In this document: piece by piece, positions 8,560 to 17,076 of the stretch | Layout: each line of letters begins with the position of its first letter | How positions within the stretch are numbered: position 1 is the first letter of the stretch | Program-made: the position numbers and the translations under genes | Assembly: GCA_964589635.1 (NCBI GenBank) | Contig: CAZPRI010000003.1 | Location: 1 to 49,337 of the forward strand | Source: CAZUCU01 sp964589635 | Lineage (GTDB): Bacteria; Patescibacteriota; Minisyncoccia; Phycocordibacterales; JAACPR01 | DNA: 49,337 nt | Direction of reading: 5' to 3' | Notes under the pieces: model-generated | The model's database searches: none | What the model saw: the letters and a program-made list of their open reading frames with translations, nothing else | What the model was told of the DNA's origin: nothing

Positions 8560-9267
8560 TTAATTAACTTTTTTAAGATTTTGATAAACTTCAACTGAGT
8601 CAACAGTATCAAACAGAGATACTGTTTCAACTATTTGAGTAATAGCTAAATCTTTCTTACAAGTAGAATTTTCTTCCTCTGCAAAATCACCTTTCAAATA
8701 AACTTTTGCAACACCCTCCTCAAGGACAGCGTTTTCAAAAAGAAGATTAGTGTGATATGTAGGAATAATATTTCCTGGCATAAAATCAGTTGCAACTTTA
8801 TCTTCAAAAATAGATTTTAATGTCTCATTAATAACACCAGGAACCTCAGGGACTCGTGTTGATACAAAAGCAAACTTTCCACAAGAAACCTCTCCAGCAC
8901 CTTCCACAGAATATTCGACATTATCGAAGACAACAGCAACCTGAACTTCTCTTGTGTTATTTACGAATAATGTTGCTGACTCTACTGAGTTTTCATATTG
9001 ACCATTAAAAACATCCTCAACTGACAAAACTGCGTCATTTGCATTATTGAATACTCTTTCAAGTTCTTCTTCATCAAACGATATTTCATAATTTTCCTCT
9101 TCTTCTGAAGGATTATTATTAAATGGCCATATGTCTTTACCACTCTTTACTAATAAGAAACCAACAATTACTAATAAAATTAATGCGACCACAATCTCAA
9201 CAATTATCCAACCTGTCTTACTGACATTACCACAAGTTTCCCTGCAAAAATTCTTTATCTTTTCCAT
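8560..9267 (-). CDS. Membrane-anchored GerMN-domain protein
   Basis: The 235-residue protein has a short cytoplasmic N-terminus, one transmembrane helix (about 20-43), an acidic linker, a middle domain (about 70-140) and a C-terminal GerMN-like domain (about 145-230). The GerMN pattern is visible in AKVYLKGDFAEEE, a cysteine, and ITQIVETVSLFDTVDSVEVY. The domain occurs in extracytoplasmic proteins of many non-sporulating bacteria, probably binding cell-wall material; this is family knowledge. It is a single gene with its own terminator. Confidence 0.7.
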   Translation of the reverse strand: MEKIKNFCRETCGNVSKTGWIIVEIVVALILLVIVGFLLVKSGKDIWPFNNNPSEEEENYEISFDEEELERVFNNANDAVLSVEDVFNGQYENSVESATLFVNNTREVQVAVVFDNVEYSVEGAGEVSCGKFAFVSTRVPEVPGVINETLKSIFEDKVATDFMPGNIIPTYHTNLLFENAVLEEGVAKVYLKGDFAEEENSTCKKDLAITQIVETVSLFDTVDSVEVYQNLKKVN

Positions 9268-9330
9268 ATGCCCCTATATTGCACTCGAGTAAAAGAAAAA
9301 TCAAGTTTTACACCAAACCTGTTTCTAGGT

Positions 9331-9358
9331 TTGACAATATATAATTTTAATGTATAAA
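9331..9358 (+). promoter_or_regulatory. Consensus-like sigma70 promoter that decides the start at 9368
   Basis: TTGACA (9331-9336), a 16-nt spacer and TATAAA (9353-9358). The -10 overlaps an upstream in-frame ATG at 9350 and lies 9 nt before ATG 9368, so only the latter can be the start from this promoter. Confidence 0.65.
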
Positions 9359-9367
9359 GAAAAAAGA

Positions 9368-10018
9368 ATGCGTACAATTAACAGAAAACACGATCCTTGG
9401 TTTTCTAGTCATTCAAGAGAATCATTATCAGAGCGATTCTATGGTTCTGAAGAGTGTATATTGAATTACCTAAAGCAGGACAGATTTATCCCCTACTATG
9501 TCAGACCTAATTCCGTGAGGACATGTAAACTCATCTTTATCAAAGAGCTCAATGTTTTTATCACGGTTGTTCAGGATGAGTCCAATGGCGGAATAATTAC
9601 AATCTTGGACAAGATTAAATTATCACCAATTAATTCCAAATCCGCTCATAAAATCATCTTGGGAATGCTCAAAGGCAATAGGCTGACTTCAGAAGCACCT
9701 GATGAAACACTGGTCAAAAAAATCCTTGCTGGAAAGGATGCCTACCCGGAATTTCGAAACATCGGTATCTCTTTAATCATAAGAGAAAAATTGATGACCG
9801 AAAAGGGTGTCATTATAAAAACTCGCAAAAGAGAAGGTGGTATCTCTACGAACGATCTTTTGAACTTATCAAAGGAATCTTCTCTTGAGAATTACTTTAG
9901 TGACATGATTCGTTTTCGTTTCAGTCGACACATCAACCCTAATGTATTTTTCGTTTGTCTTTTTTTAAAACCAGACAAGAATTCTTACCCCATTCCGGTA
10001 TTCTGGGGAAATATCTAA
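9368..10018 (+). CDS. Hypothetical protein, 216 aa, foreign-looking composition
   Basis: I do not recognise a family. The protein is soluble and basic, with no signal peptide. It opens with TINRKHDPWFSSHSRES and ends with a hydrophobic VFFVCLFLKPDKNSYPIPVF stretch. The start at 9368 is preferred over the in-frame ATG at 9350 because the promoter -10 overlaps the latter. Codon choice is visibly richer in G and C than in flanking genes, suggesting transfer. It is a monocistronic unit closed by the terminator at 10022-10053. Confidence 0.6.
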   Translation: MRTINRKHDPWFSSHSRESLSERFYGSEECILNYLKQDRFIPYYVRPNSVRTCKLIFIKELNVFITVVQDESNGGIITILDKIKLSPINSKSAHKIILGMLKGNRLTSEAPDETLVKKILAGKDAYPEFRNIGISLIIREKLMTEKGVIIKTRKREGGISTNDLLNLSKESSLENYFSDMIRFRFSRHINPNVFFVCLFLKPDKNSYPIPVFWGNI

Positions 10019-10021
10019 ACA

Positions 10022-10053
10022 AAAGTCGTGACTAATCACATTGTCGCGACTTT
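10022..10053 (+). terminator. Rho-independent terminator
   Basis: AAGTCGTGAC pairs with GTCGCGACTT (one G-T wobble) and is followed by a T-run, directly after the 9368 gene. Confidence 0.75.
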
Positions 10054-10122
10054 TTTATATCTATCTTCTTGCCTTCGGCAGGATCCGAGTGATTGCCGTG
10101 GGCGATAAGGTGAGATAAAACT

Positions 10123-10152
10123 TGGGTCCCCGGGTCAAGCCCGAGGATGACG
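10123..10152. repeat. REP-like dispersed repeat, short uninterrupted form
   Basis: TGGGTCCCCGGGTCAAGCCCGAGGATGACGG is the compact palindromic core shared with copies at 157, 6491, 16067 and 39128. It has no nested 20-bp palindrome and so acts as the empty-site reference. Confidence 0.65.
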
Positions 10153-10212
10153 GTGGTTTTTGGAGGATGACGATGGACTTATCTATCTATTCCCTATTTC
10201 AAAGCTTTGTGC

Positions 10213-10218
10213 TATATT
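10213..10218 (+). promoter_or_regulatory. -10 box of secG
   Basis: A TGC-TATATT extended -10 lies 9 nt before the ATG at 10228. It supports that ATG over the in-frame TTG at 10207. Confidence 0.55.
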
Positions 10219-10227
10219 TTTAATCCT

Positions 10228-10452
10228 ATGAATACAATTCTTGCAATCATACAGATAGTATTATCTGTGACATTAGTTGGAGCGATATTACTTCAGAACT
10301 CAGAATCTGGACTCGGAAGTGCTTTTGGTGGTGATGATGGTGGAACTACAAAGACAACACGAAGAGGGGCTGAGAAGTTCATTTTTAGAGGAACTATTGT
10401 TTTATCTATTATTTTTGTAACTGTTTCTTTTACTGTGTTTGCGATATCATAA
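10228..10452 (+). CDS. secG: Protein translocase subunit SecG
   Basis: This is the small subunit of the SecYEG channel. The 74-residue protein has two transmembrane helices (about 3-22 and 50-72). Between them is the conserved cytoplasmic loop LLQNSESGLGSAFGG and a Thr/Arg-rich turn, the SecG signature. An in-frame TTG at 10207 would add seven residues, but a -10 box overlaps that stretch, so ATG 10228 is chosen. The solute-binding protein gene begins 28 nt after the stop. Confidence 0.9.
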   Translation: MNTILAIIQIVLSVTLVGAILLQNSESGLGSAFGGDDGGTTKTTRRGAEKFIFRGTIVLSIIFVTVSFTVFAIS

Positions 10453-10480
10453 ACAGATAATCTTGTCTGTTTCGAACTTT

Positions 10481-12172
10481 ATGAGTCTCGGAAAAAAAAT
10501 AAAAAACATAATACATCAATTTTCATTGACAGAAAAAATTGTCTTTGGTTTTTTCTTTACGATATTACTATTTTCTACCCTATCTTCATTGATAAAAATA
10601 AACACAACTTATTTAGTTGAGGTGCCCCAAAGGGGTGGAGAAATAAAAGAAGGTCTCATTGGAGCACCTAGATTTATAAATCCTGTCATTTCTATCTCTG
10701 ATACTGACAGAGATCTATCAACACTTATTTATTCTGGGCTATTGAAACTTAATTCAGATGGAGAACTTGTAAATGATTTAGCCCAGGAGTTTACAGTTTC
10801 AGAGGATGGTCTGACTTATTACATTAAAATAAGAGATGATGCTTTTTTTCATGACGGAAAACCTATTACAACTGACGATTTAATATTCACTATTCAAAAG
10901 ACTCAAGATCCAGCAATAAAATCTCCAAAAAGACCAAATTGGGACGGAGTTATTATTGAAAAGATAAATGAAAAGGAAATTGAATTTATTCTAGGAGAAA
11001 CATACTCACCCTTCGTACATAATCTAACACTTGGAGTCTTACCTAAACATATTTGGGAAAACATAACCACAGATGAATTTGCTTTTTCAAATTACAACAT
11101 AGAACCAATTGGATCTGGGCCTTATACAGTAGAAGATGTTTCTAGGGATAAAAATGGTGTTGTAAAAAAATACAAACTTGATAGTTATAAAAAATACACA
11201 CAAGGAGAACCTTTTGTAGAAAGAATTGAATTTAGTTTTTTCAAAAACGAAAATGAACTAATAGAAGCTTTGAATAAAAACATAATCGATTCAGCTCATA
11301 GTATTTCTCCTAACAAAATTTCCGAATTACACAAAAAAAACAAAGAACTAAATGTGTCTTCTTTCTCTAGAATCTTTGCACTGTACTTTAATCAAGCGGA
11401 GAATGATGTACTCAAGAATAAAACAATCAGAGAAGCCTTGAATCTTGCTACGCCGAAAGATGAAATCATTGAAAATATACTATCTGGATTCGGAAGTCCT
11501 ATCGAAAGCCCTTTACCTCAAACACAAATACTTGATGAAGTTTTCAGTAAATATGATAAAGAAAAAGCAGTGGCGTTACTAGAAGATGATGGATGGGAAA
11601 AAAATGAAAATGGAGTATTCAGTAAGGAAACAGATGACGCAATTCTTACATTTGAATTTAGTATCTCAACTGCAAACGTAAAGGAACTTGTTGATGTCAC
11701 AGAATTCATCGCGAATAATTATAGAGAAATAGGGGCCGATGTGACAGTTAAAGTTTTTGAACCAAATGATTTAACATTAAATGTTATACGCCCACGAGAA
11801 TTCGAATCAATATTTTTTGGACAAATAATCAAGAGAGATAATGATCTCTATGCATTCTGGCACTCATCACAACGAAATGATCCAGGCCTAAATATTGCAG
11901 ATTACACAAATATTGAAGCAGATAAGGCTCTTGAAAAAATACGGTCCTCTTTCAACACAGAAGATGTACAAAATAACTTGCAAATTTTTGAGAAAGAAGT
12001 TATAAATGATGTACCAGCAATCTTCTTATATTCTCCAGATTTTATTTACATTTCGCCTAGAAACCTAAAACTAGAAGTTCCTAAAAATATTGTGACTTCT
12101 TCTGACAGGTTCGCTGATGTAGAAAAATGGTTTATAGAAACTGATTCAGTTTGGAAGATATTTGCTAATTAA
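10481..12172 (+). CDS. ABC-type peptide/nickel substrate-binding protein (SBP family 5)
   Basis: This is the extracytoplasmic solute receptor of an oligopeptide-type ABC importer. From ATG 10481 the protein has 563 residues with a membrane anchor at about 20-42 and no lipobox. SBP_bac_5 landmarks include STLIYSGLLKLNSDGELVND, YYIKIRDDAFFHDGKPITTD and EPIGSGPYTVEDV. An upstream in-frame TTG overlaps the end of secG and is less likely. No permease or ATPase gene is near, so it is an orphan receptor. Such orphans recur downstream of secG in CPR genomes; the ligand is unknown. Confidence 0.85.
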   Translation: MSLGKKIKNIIHQFSLTEKIVFGFFFTILLFSTLSSLIKINTTYLVEVPQRGGEIKEGLIGAPRFINPVISISDTDRDLSTLIYSGLLKLNSDGELVNDLAQEFTVSEDGLTYYIKIRDDAFFHDGKPITTDDLIFTIQKTQDPAIKSPKRPNWDGVIIEKINEKEIEFILGETYSPFVHNLTLGVLPKHIWENITTDEFAFSNYNIEPIGSGPYTVEDVSRDKNGVVKKYKLDSYKKYTQGEPFVERIEFSFFKNENELIEALNKNIIDSAHSISPNKISELHKKNKELNVSSFSRIFALYFNQAENDVLKNKTIREALNLATPKDEIIENILSGFGSPIESPLPQTQILDEVFSKYDKEKAVALLEDDGWEKNENGVFSKETDDAILTFEFSISTANVKELVDVTEFIANNYREIGADVTVKVFEPNDLTLNVIRPREFESIFFGQIIKRDNDLYAFWHSSQRNDPGLNIADYTNIEADKALEKIRSSFNTEDVQNNLQIFEKEVINDVPAIFLYSPDFIYISPRNLKLEVPKNIVTSSDRFADVEKWFIETDSVWKIFAN

Positions 12173-12182
12173 AAAATAAATA

Positions 12183-12237
12183 GTGAGTAATGAGCAATAA
12201 GCAGTATCGATTTTAGTGCTTATCTCTTATTACTTAC
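12183..12237. repeat. 21-bp imperfect inverted repeat before the RNase J gene
   Basis: The left arm 12183-12203 (GTGAGTAATGAGCAATAAGCA) pairs with 12217-12237, mostly by Watson-Crick and G-U pairs. It may be a terminator without a T-run, or a 5' structure of the rnj transcript. The ATG follows at 12253. Confidence 0.55.
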
Positions 12238-12252
12238 AAATTAACTTAAAAT

Positions 12253-14106
12253 ATGGAAAGAAATATAAAGCCGCGAGTTTTTACAAAAAATAGAAACACA
12301 AATCCAAATAACAATAGAGGCCCTAAAAAGCCTGTTAATGGGATGAGAAGAAAAGGAATGAAATTAGACAGACGTCCAAGATCAAATCCTAGACCTCAAA
12401 GAAAGAAATTTGAGAAAGCAAATGAAATTCCTGCAATTGGAAACAATATTAGAATCATTCCTCTTGGAGGAGTAGAAGAAGTCGGAAAGAATATGACTGC
12501 TATTGAAATTGGTGATGACATTATCATTGTCGATGGTGGTTTTCAATTCAAGGATGAAACAACTCCCGGTATTGATTACATTATTCCCAACACAAAATAT
12601 CTTGAAGAAAGAAAAGATAAAATTAGAGCAATGTTTATTACTCATGGTCACCTCGATCACATCGGAGGAATACCTTATTTCATAGAAAAGATTGGTAATC
12701 CTAAAATCTATTCAAGAGAATTTGGAGCAATCATGATCAAGAAAAGACATGAAGAATTTCCTCACCTACCACCTTTAGATATTGTCACTCTTGATGGAGA
12801 CGAGACAACAATAATTGGTGAATCAATGAAGGTTGAATCATTTTCAATCTCACACACAATTCCTGATGCAATGGGACTGATTATTCATACACACTTTGGG
12901 AAAATAGTTTTTGTAGAGGATGTTCGAGTAGACAATATAAAAGGAATCCCGACAGATGAAGAAATTAACCAATACAAGAGATTTAAAGACGAAGATGTAC
13001 TTCTATTAACTCTTGACTCTACTTCTGTGGAGAAACCAGGGTGGTCACTTTCAGAGAGTGTGGTTGTAGAAAACTTTGAAAAAATTATTAGGGATGTAGA
13101 CAGTAGATTGATTATTGGTACCTTCGCTTCTCAAGTGGAAAGAATCCTAGCAATTATTGAAATATCAGATCGATACGGGAAAAAAGTAGTTATCGAGGGA
13201 AGAAGTATGGTTTCAAACGTTGAAATAATTAAATATCTGAAACTTATAAAAACAGATAACATTATTTCAATTAACGACATGGAGAATTATGCTCCTGACA
13301 AGATTGTAATGCTTGTGACTGGTTCTCAAGGTGAAGAATTTGCTGCTCTGATGAGAATGGCAAACAAGTCTCATAAACACATTCAACTAAGAAAAACGGA
13401 CACCATTCTCTTATCTTCATCAATCATTCCATCTAACCATAATGCTGTTATTAGATTGAAAGATAAACTATATAGATCAGAAGCAAAAATCATTACATAT
13501 CTTGATTCCGATGTTCATGCTTCTGGACACGGAAACAGAGAGGAGTTGAAATGGATTCATGAACAAATAAACTATAAGTTCTTCATTCCACTCCATGGAA
13601 ACCACTTCATGCTTCGGCAACACGGTGAACTTTCTAAATCACTAGGAACTCCTGAAGATAATGTAATCATTCCAGACAACGGATCTATTATTGAAATTTC
13701 TGACAACGGAAATAAGATTGAGGTTCTTCCTGTTAAAGCTCCAAATGAAATTGTTACTGTTGATGGATTCTCAGTTTCAGATATCCAGGATGTTGTTCTC
13801 AGAGACAGATCGTTACTTTCTGAAGCAGGAATTTTTGTCATTGTTGCAAGCATCAACACAAGAACAGGTAAGCTTAAAAAATCTCCTGATATTATTTCAA
13901 GAGGATTTGTATACCTAAGAGAATCTCAAGATCTCTTACAAGAATCACGAAACCTTATCAAAAGAGTCATTGAAAGAAATATTGATGGCAAAGGACAAAT
14001 TGATTTTGAAATGCTAAAGAAAAAAGTTACAGATGAGCTTATGAAATTCTTATTCCAAAGAACTGCTAAGCAACCTCTGGTCATTCCTGTTATATTAGGA
14101 GTGTAA
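12253..14106 (+). CDS. rnj: Ribonuclease J
   Basis: This metallo-beta-lactamase/beta-CASP ribonuclease carries out 5' exo- and endonucleolytic mRNA decay and rRNA maturation. The 617-residue protein begins with a 58-residue Arg/Lys/Asn/Pro-rich disordered extension. The catalytic core follows, with H131-x-H133-x-D135-H136 (THGHLDHIGG), SHTIPDAMG and LDSDVHASGHG, then HGNHFML and the C-terminal domain. The basic extension probably binds RNA. The terminator at 14110-14148 directly follows. The family call is firm. Confidence 0.96.
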   Translation: MERNIKPRVFTKNRNTNPNNNRGPKKPVNGMRRKGMKLDRRPRSNPRPQRKKFEKANEIPAIGNNIRIIPLGGVEEVGKNMTAIEIGDDIIIVDGGFQFKDETTPGIDYIIPNTKYLEERKDKIRAMFITHGHLDHIGGIPYFIEKIGNPKIYSREFGAIMIKKRHEEFPHLPPLDIVTLDGDETTIIGESMKVESFSISHTIPDAMGLIIHTHFGKIVFVEDVRVDNIKGIPTDEEINQYKRFKDEDVLLLTLDSTSVEKPGWSLSESVVVENFEKIIRDVDSRLIIGTFASQVERILAIIEISDRYGKKVVIEGRSMVSNVEIIKYLKLIKTDNIISINDMENYAPDKIVMLVTGSQGEEFAALMRMANKSHKHIQLRKTDTILLSSSIIPSNHNAVIRLKDKLYRSEAKIITYLDSDVHASGHGNREELKWIHEQINYKFFIPLHGNHFMLRQHGELSKSLGTPEDNVIIPDNGSIIEISDNGNKIEVLPVKAPNEIVTVDGFSVSDIQDVVLRDRSLLSEAGIFVIVASINTRTGKLKKSPDIISRGFVYLRESQDLLQESRNLIKRVIERNIDGKGQIDFEMLKKKVTDELMKFLFQRTAKQPLVIPVILGV

Positions 14107-14109
14107 ATA

Positions 14110-14148
14110 AAAAGAAAAGGCGCGACCGAAGGTCGCGCCTTTTCTTTT
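14110..14148 (+). terminator. Strong terminator, 18-bp stem, GAA triloop
   Basis: Left arm 14110-14127 and right arm 14131-14148 pair perfectly around GAA, with A- and T-rich ends. It terminates the RNase J gene. Confidence 0.88.
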
Positions 14149-14166
14149 TAATATATTTTAAAGTGA

Positions 14167-14172
14167 TAAAAT
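14167..14172 (+). promoter_or_regulatory. -10 box of the MFS gene
   Basis: A TGA-TAAAAT extended -10 lies 7 nt before ATG 14180; the transcript is predicted to be leaderless. Confidence 0.6.
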
Positions 14173-14179
14173 ATAAGCA

Positions 14180-15340
14180 ATGCATTCCCCAAAATCTCTA
14201 AACAAGCATCTTATATATCTTCTTGTATTTTTATTCACACTTCACTTAACACCAGCGATTTATATTCACTCTAGTTTTTTAGAGCAATTCATAAATAAGG
14301 ATTATGTTGGTTATATATTTTCTATTGCATCAGTTTTTACACTCGTATCATTCTTAGTAACAAGGAAATTCCTAAAAAAATATGGAAACTACAAGACTAC
14401 ACTCTACTTGATGATAATAAGCTTTTTTACAAGTATTGCCCTGGCACTTGCAACAAACATATACATAGCAGTCCCATTTTATATTTTAAATTTTCTAGCG
14501 ACATCTCTTATTTTTTTCAATTTGGACATATTTCTTGAATCAAGTACTAAGGATTCTGAAACCGGTGATGTGAGAGGTCATTACATGACATTCTTAAATC
14601 TTGCATTTCTGCTCGGTCCCTTTATAACTAGTTTTGTTCTTATAGATCATGACTTTTGGAAAGTTTTTACACTAGGGGCGATAATCCAAATTCCTCTTAT
14701 CTACATTCTTATTAAGTATCTGAAAAATTTCAAAGATCCAATTTACCAAAAACCTAAACTCTGGAAAAACTTTCTTAAGCTTAGAAATAATTCCGATCTA
14801 CTTTCTACTTTTTCTTGTGCATTCTTACTTAGATTTTTCTTTTCATGGATGATTGTGTACACTCCCATATATTTAATAAACGAAATAGGGTTCACTGTTT
14901 CTCAAACAACATTCATAATTGGATTAGCGCTCATTCCTTTTGTATTACTTGAAATAGGCCTAGGAAAAATTTCCGATAAATACATCGGAGAAAAAGAGAT
15001 CATGACAGCCGGTTTTCTTATAATGGGAATATCAACAATACTCATTACCTTTATTGATTCAGCGAATATTGTTATCTGGGCAACGATATTATTCATAACA
15101 AGAATAGGTGCCACAATGGTCGAAATAATGAGTGAAATTCACCTATTCAAAAGGGTTGATGCTAAAAACATAAACATAATAGGAATTTTTAGATCTGTAC
15201 GACCTGTTGCTTATGTTATATCCCCTATTGTCGCTTCTCTCTTATTGATCTATATTGATTTTAAATTTCTATTCTTAATCCTTGGTATAATCATGTTATA
15301 TGGAATGAGATTTTCTTTGAGTATAAAGGATACTAAATAA
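14180..15340 (+). CDS. Major facilitator superfamily transporter
   Basis: The 386-residue polytopic membrane protein has about 12 hydrophobic segments in two halves. The half-to-half loop (about 190-205, LKNFKDPIYQKPKLWKNF) is short and basic, as in MFS carriers. The signature-like loop after helix 2 reads VTRKFLKKYGNYKTT. The substrate cannot be assigned. It stands alone between its own promoter and the convergent terminator at 15341-15372. Confidence 0.8.
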   Translation: MHSPKSLNKHLIYLLVFLFTLHLTPAIYIHSSFLEQFINKDYVGYIFSIASVFTLVSFLVTRKFLKKYGNYKTTLYLMIISFFTSIALALATNIYIAVPFYILNFLATSLIFFNLDIFLESSTKDSETGDVRGHYMTFLNLAFLLGPFITSFVLIDHDFWKVFTLGAIIQIPLIYILIKYLKNFKDPIYQKPKLWKNFLKLRNNSDLLSTFSCAFLLRFFFSWMIVYTPIYLINEIGFTVSQTTFIIGLALIPFVLLEIGLGKISDKYIGEKEIMTAGFLIMGISTILITFIDSANIVIWATILFITRIGATMVEIMSEIHLFKRVDAKNINIIGIFRSVRPVAYVISPIVASLLLIYIDFKFLFLILGIIMLYGMRFSLSIKDTK

Positions 15341-15372
15341 AAAACTGCAACGAAATTAATCGTTGCAGTTTT
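15341..15372. terminator. Convergent bidirectional terminator
   Basis: AAAACTGCAACGA/TCGTTGCAGTTTT is a perfect 13-bp stem. It is shared by the plus-strand MFS gene and the minus-strand alpha-CTD-like gene. Confidence 0.85.
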
Positions 15373-15375
15373 GGT

Positions 15376-15819
15376 TCAGTCCTCGACATCAAAACCATGA
15401 TCTCGCAAAGCAGACAGGATTAGCGTTCTTTCCCATTTTCCTGAAATTTTTTCTAGAATAAATTTTCTTTCTGAAAGAATTTCTTCAAGAGTAAGATCGA
15501 GAAGTGCTTCTTTCTCAAATTTATCCAGTGAATAACCACTGAAATTTGGAACATCTTTCAACTTAAGCTTTCTATAGGAAGACCTTTCATTTTCTGAAAA
15601 AGGTACATTCATACCTAGAGACAAACCAAGACCTCTCAGAGAATCAAGAAGTCTAAAGAGACTTGTTCTTCCAACATTTCTATAGCTAAGAACCCTGGAA
15701 GCGTCTAGCATGCGTACAAGCTGTCCGTAAAACTTAAAATTAAACTTTTTTAGGTTTGTAACAATCCTGGCGGGTAATAAATCGTAATCTATTTCTGTAG
15801 CCAACAAATTACCTAACAA
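15376..15819 (-). CDS. Orphan RNA polymerase alpha-CTD-like protein (intact 3' part)
   Basis: The uninterrupted 147 codons begin at a TTG at 15819. Residues about 12-70 (LPARIVTNLKKFNF, then LSYRNVGRTSLFRLLDSL, GLGLSLGM) match the helix-hairpin-helix C-terminal domain of RNA polymerase alpha, which binds UP-element DNA and activators. The N-terminal assembly domain of RpoA is absent, so this is not rpoA. The C-terminal part, about 80-147, is unassigned. In the same frame the reading continues upstream to an ATG at 15990, broken by one TAA (15919-15921). It may be a decaying DNA-binding regulator. Confidence 0.6.
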   Translation of the reverse strand: MLGNLLATEIDYDLLPARIVTNLKKFNFKFYGQLVRMLDASRVLSYRNVGRTSLFRLLDSLRGLGLSLGMNVPFSENERSSYRKLKLKDVPNFSGYSLDKFEKEALLDLTLEEILSERKFILEKISGKWERTLILSALRDHGFDVED

Positions 15820-15990
15820 TGTTTCTGTTTCAAAATTCTCAAAATTGACAGAGACTATTTTTATAGGAACAGCTTTCCATGTTATTTCAATTCTCTCATT
15901 CGAAGTATTAGAAATACCTTATTTAATCAACCAATCTGTAATCAATCCCTCTAGCTCTGGTTTTTTCTCTTCTAGTAGTTTTTTATTCAT
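15820..15990 (-). pseudogene. In-frame upstream part of the alpha-CTD-like gene, with TAA at codon 24
   Basis: From ATG 15990 the frame reads NKKLLEEKKPELEGLITDW and then a TAA at 15919-15921. It continues without another stop (IEITWKAVPIKIVSV, then NFENFETETLLGNLL) into the 15819 reading frame. No ATG, GTG or TTG occurs between the stop and 15819. ATG to final stop is exactly 205 codons, so only a substitution is needed to restore one gene. Confidence 0.5.
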
Positions 15991-16066
15991 TTTTTTGGTG
16001 TTCTGTTTCTATAAGTGAAACTACCACATCACTTGAATTCTACCTTGAATGTAACCTTTCATATAT

Positions 16067-16160
16067 CGTCATTCCTGCGCAGGCAGGAACCTAGTCCTTA
16101 GGAATATTATTAACTATAGTTTAGAAAAGGTCTGGGTCCCCGCCTACACGGGGATGACGG
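16067..16160. repeat. REP-like dispersed repeat, long form
   Basis: The ends are CGTCATTCC (16067-16075) and GGATGACG (16152-16159). The interior is alignable to the copy at 157-299. No coding signal was seen between 15991 and 16203. Confidence 0.7.
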
Positions 16161-16203
16161 TGGTTGTATAAGGGCTCTGCCCTGAGCAGACATTTGGATT
16201 AAT

Positions 16204-16443
16204 TTAAATAACCCCTTCAATTTTCAAAAACTCTCTCACCTCATCTTCTCCGGCATCTGCCAGAATTTTTCCATCGAGATCAAGTGTTGGAGCTTTTGTT
16301 TGATTTGATTTTGAAATCATTTCTTCCATGAATAATGGGTCCTCCACGACATTCCTCTCTTCAAAGACAACCTTGTTTTCTAATAAAAAATCTCTCACTT
16401 CTATGCACCAAGGACACACTGTTTTTGTATAAAGTATTAACAT
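16204..16443 (-). CDS. Glutaredoxin-like protein
   Basis: This small thiol-disulfide oxidoreductase has 79 residues. The redox motif is C10-P-W-C13 after the first strand. The cis-proline region is KAPTLDLDGKILADAG, where APT replaces the usual TVP. The length is typical of short glutaredoxins. The glutathione- or thioredoxin-type reductant is unknown. It is transcribed alone; the terminator of the next upstream gene lies at 16479-16499. Confidence 0.88.
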   Translation of the reverse strand: MLILYTKTVCPWCIEVRDFLLENKVVFEERNVVEDPLFMEEMISKSNQTKAPTLDLDGKILADAGEDEVREFLKIEGVI

Positions 16444-16478
16444 ATAGATATTTTAACTTTTTTTAGTGGAGAAAAAAA

Positions 16479-16499
16479 GCCGCGCCCGAAGGGCGCGGC
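16479..16499 (-). terminator. GC-rich terminator, GAA/UUC triloop
   Basis: GCCGCGCCC-GAA-GGGCGCGGC is followed, on the minus strand, by a T-run (16472-16478). It ends the 16507 gene. Confidence 0.82.
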
Positions 16500-16506
16500 A
16501 ATTAAA

Positions 16507-16974
16507 TCAATAGAGATCTTTGCACCTAATCTCTGAAGGAACATTTACACTTTTCGTCTTCTCTGTCCAAACCCACCCCTCCTCAGTGGCCACTTCTTTT
16601 ATTCTACTTTGAAAATTTTTCATACTTTTCTGAAAGTCTTCTCTGTAAAAGAAGACTTCCCTAAATGCAGTCTTATCGATATTGTCTGCAAAAATCACTT
16701 TGACCTCATGATTATAATAATCATGAGTTGTATATAGTCTCTCAAGAGATTCATCATAACCTAAAACAGGAATTTCTACATGAAAGATCAAGTCAAGATA
16801 CTGCCATTCTTTTCCATTCTCGTCTCTTCCTGGCATAAGAATTTCTACATTATCTCGAACACCTATTCTATATTTTGGAGCATCATCATCAACTGACCCC
16901 TCCCTTATCCATGAAACAATCGTAAAAATTATTCCTATTAACGTAAGACAATTCAGATATTTCATCGTTTTCAT
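16507..16974 (-). CDS. Hypothetical secreted or membrane-anchored protein, 155 aa
   Basis: I do not recognise a family. An N-terminal hydrophobic segment (about 5-24) is followed by a soluble, mixed alpha/beta domain with many charged and aromatic residues (YLDLIFHVEIPVLGYDE, REVFFYREDFQKSM). One cysteine lies near the C-terminus. It is probably exported and anchored. It is a single gene with terminators on both sides. Confidence 0.55.
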   Translation of the reverse strand: MKTMKYLNCLTLIGIIFTIVSWIREGSVDDDAPKYRIGVRDNVEILMPGRDENGKEWQYLDLIFHVEIPVLGYDESLERLYTTHDYYNHEVKVIFADNIDKTAFREVFFYREDFQKSMKNFQSRIKEVATEEGWVWTEKTKSVNVPSEIRCKDLY

Positions 16975-17020
16975 GATTTTTAGAACATGTCTCTGTTCCT
17001 AAATTCAGCACGAAAATTCA

Positions 17021-17059
17021 TTTTAAAAAAGCGGCGCCTTCGGCGCCGCTTTTTTAAAA
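17021..17059. terminator. Bidirectional terminator, 18-bp stem, UUC triloop
   Basis: Left arm 17021-17038 and right arm 17042-17059 are perfectly complementary (TTTTAAAAAAGCGGCGCC and its complement). It terminates the minus-strand channel-like gene. Confidence 0.87.
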
Positions 17060-17076
17060 TCCATAGAAAATATTCT

